A DNA stretch of 10,146 nt from assembly GCF_000003605.2 (NCBI RefSeq), contig NW_003133845.1, positions 560,600 through 570,745 of the forward strand, written 5' to 3'. Below the pieces are notes generated by a model. It was not told the DNA's origin. It saw only the letters and a list, made by a program, of their open reading frames with translations, and searched no databases. The stretch comes from Saccoglossus kowalevskii (Eukaryota > Hemichordata > Enteropneusta > Harrimaniidae). Below are positions 8,641-10,146 of this stretch, in pieces. A program made the translations under genes and the position numbers. Within the stretch, counting starts at the first letter, position 1. Every line of letters begins with the position of its first letter.

Positions 8641-9124
8641 CCACTCAACCTCAACTGGTAATATCGTTCCGGAAGAAGGAGGGTAATACTTGCCACGTGT
8701 CGGAAATGCGGGCATTAAATTGCCTTGCATTACATTTTGAAAAATATCCGAAGTACTGAACGACTGTAGCTAAAAAGTTTTTAAAAAAACCACGGGAAAT
8801 ATGCGTACCTACAATGCAATAGTAAGGCAATCTGTAATGTGTTACTAGCGGGCGCTGTCCTGCTATATTAGCGGAAGGTAATTCAATAAACAGGCTTGAT
8901 CATCGTTTTCCAACAATCACATTGATAAAAATATTAGATTTCATCTTTACTCTGAAAAAATACGATGTAAATAATAGTGATTGTGTGTGATGTCTGAAAT
9001 GAAATATTCAAAGAGCCTTTGTGACGCGACCTCGTCGTCGAGCCACGTCGTTTTCGATGCGACTTGTACGCGGGATCGTTCACGTGAATTTCGAAGGCGC
9101 GAGGCGTGATGACCCTGGTACATT
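8641..9124. other. Non-coding DNA with two CACGTG sites
   Basis: CACGTG occurs at 8694-8699, and at 9081-9086 as part of TTCACGTGAA. A weak distant inverted repeat, ATTGCCTT (8719) with AAGGCAAT (8824), is present. A relatively GC-rich patch lies around 9022-9112. No exon was recognised. Confidence 0.
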
Positions 9125-9184
9125 GAATAAACAAATAAATAAACAAGTTGAAAAGAATAAACAAATAAATAAATAAGTTGAAAA
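9125..9184. repeat. 30-bp tandem duplication, two units
   Basis: Units 9125-9154 and 9155-9184 are identical except for one C/T difference. Each is an AAAT/AAAC-rich stretch ending in AAGTTGAAAA. The near identity suggests a recent duplication. Confidence 0.
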
Positions 9185-9276
9185 TCATTAACAATATCAG
9201 CGCCGACATATAATAGACGTATTTTTTCTTGAACGGTAAAACTAGATTTATTTATGATTTCTCCACCTGGCATAGC

Positions 9277-9322
9277 AAAGTTACCGCTCCGCTAAAACAC
9301 TGAATTTAGCAGTGTAACCTTT
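9277..9322. repeat. Nested inverted repeat
   Basis: AAAGTTAC (9277-9284) pairs with GTAAC(C)TTT (9314-9322), apart from one bulged C. Inside it, GCTAAA (9291-9296) pairs with TTTAGC (9305-9310). This could form a stem-loop; its role is unknown. Confidence 0.
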
Positions 9323-10146
9323 AACCCAGCCACTATAAGCAGGCTGTGCACTGTGATATACTACACAATTTCCGGAGATATTTTATTCCTAAAATAATAT
9401 TATGACTGACCTTCATGTGTATTCGTGATGTCACTGGACAAGTTTCGGTTTGAGTTTCCGGTTTGAGTGTCCCGTTTACTACAAGTGCCCACTTGGTGAT
9501 AAACAACGCGCAGAACCCAGCTGTGTAAACAAGACGCCTAAAGTATCAATAAATCAGGGCAACAAAGAAAGCCGCGCGCCAGCGAGTCAAAACAAAAACA
9601 CACCAACTCATTGGGTACGCGACTACTACATTGTAACACTGATACAATGTGAAACATGTATATTTCGCCATACTCATTTTTTTATATTTTGAAACAAAAC
9701 TTTGAAAGTACATGAATTATTTGTACAGCACAGAATTTTAAACGAGAACTTGAATATTACTGTCTTTTCCACGGAACACAACGTTGAACTATATCTGTTC
9801 ATTATTTCAAATCACTTCAAAGAATGTTACTAATGACACCTGATACTAATTATAACTATGAACACAATATAAAACTCCGAATAAATAATTTAAAATGTTA
9901 TGTTACGTTATAAAATAACTACATGAGAAGAAGTAACAAAGAACTGGACACAAGTATAGGGTGTTATTTATAGTGGCCCTGGTGGTGGTTTCTCTGTGGG
10001 TGGTTTTAGTGGCAAAGGTAGAAATTGGTAGTACGGCTGTACTAGTAGGAGCTTGCATTCTCGGTAGATGTAATAGTGTAGGCGAGTCCATCCATATTGA
10101 TAGGGGTAGTATGAGTACAGGATCTATTGTGGATATTATTGCATGG
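9323..10146. other. AT-rich right flank; edge segment with ambiguous open frames
   Basis: Most of this is featureless AT-rich DNA apart from the inverted repeat at 9628-9650. From about 9957 the plus strand becomes G/T-rich. A plus frame is open from 9937 to the window end, with a hydrophobic segment VLFIVALVVVSLWVVLVA but no ATG or convincing splice acceptor before it. A minus frame open from the window edge to 9903 encodes a Thr-rich stretch followed by a hydrophobic tail. Neither resembles a protein family I recognise. An exon reaching in from the right is possible but not supported. Confidence 0.
9628..9650. repeat. Perfect 8-bp inverted repeat, 7-bp spacer
   Basis: ACATTGTA (9628-9635) and TACAATGT (9643-9650) are exact reverse complements. 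Each arm contains ATTGT/ACAAT, a core bound by Sox-type HMG proteins, but this is a short motif and may be chance. Confidence 0.

Noticed and set aside
8719-8831. ATTGCCTT and AAGGCAAT as ends of a small MITE
   Set aside because: The arms are only 8 bp, similarity beyond them needs gaps, and there is no flanking duplication.
8934-9273. Two minus-strand frames of 91 and 108 codons
   Set aside because: They are driven by the 30-bp A/T-rich duplication (giving repeated LFIYLF-like residues) and lack any domain.

Overview
The window looks like nuclear DNA of an invertebrate animal. It is AT-rich, gene-poor and full of simple-sequence tracts and short repeats. Its one convincing gene encodes an animal-specific secreted, cysteine-rich receptor-like protein. 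Nothing in the sequence identifies the species; a marine invertebrate is a guess, not something I can show.

Layout: (1) 1-3418 is AT-rich non-coding DNA with a few homopolymer and (AAT)n tracts; its right end must hold the 3' UTR of the gene. (2) 3419-4237 on the minus strand is a complete, uninterrupted 272-codon reading frame. It has a signal peptide, two successive ten-cysteine GDNF-receptor/GAS1-type domains, a polar linker and a GPI-anchor-like tail, so it is called a GAS1-like gene. (3) 4238-5122 is its 5' flank. (4) 5123-5459 is a 33-bp minisatellite, ten full units, with four C-triplets per unit. Its minus strand can form G-quadruplexes, and because 33 is divisible by three it produces long artificial open frames. 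(5) 5460-7069 is unique-looking non-coding DNA with paired CACGTG palindromes and a GC-rich threefold repeat. (6) 7080-7453 is a probable non-autonomous DNA transposon (MITE-like). It has C/G-run terminal inverted repeats ending in ACTC/GAGT, a 9-10 bp direct repeat at each side, and an interior built of degenerate C5...GGG units. (7) 7463-10146 is mostly featureless AT-rich DNA with a 30-bp tandem duplication, some inverted repeats and an ambiguous open stretch at the right edge.

There is only one supported protein-coding gene, so no operon or pathway can be read from gene order. No bacterial-type system, CRISPR array, rRNA or recognisable tRNA was seen. The points most worth checking are the two-domain structure and intronless state of the GAS1-like gene, the transposon-like 374-bp insert, and the G-quadruplex minisatellite.
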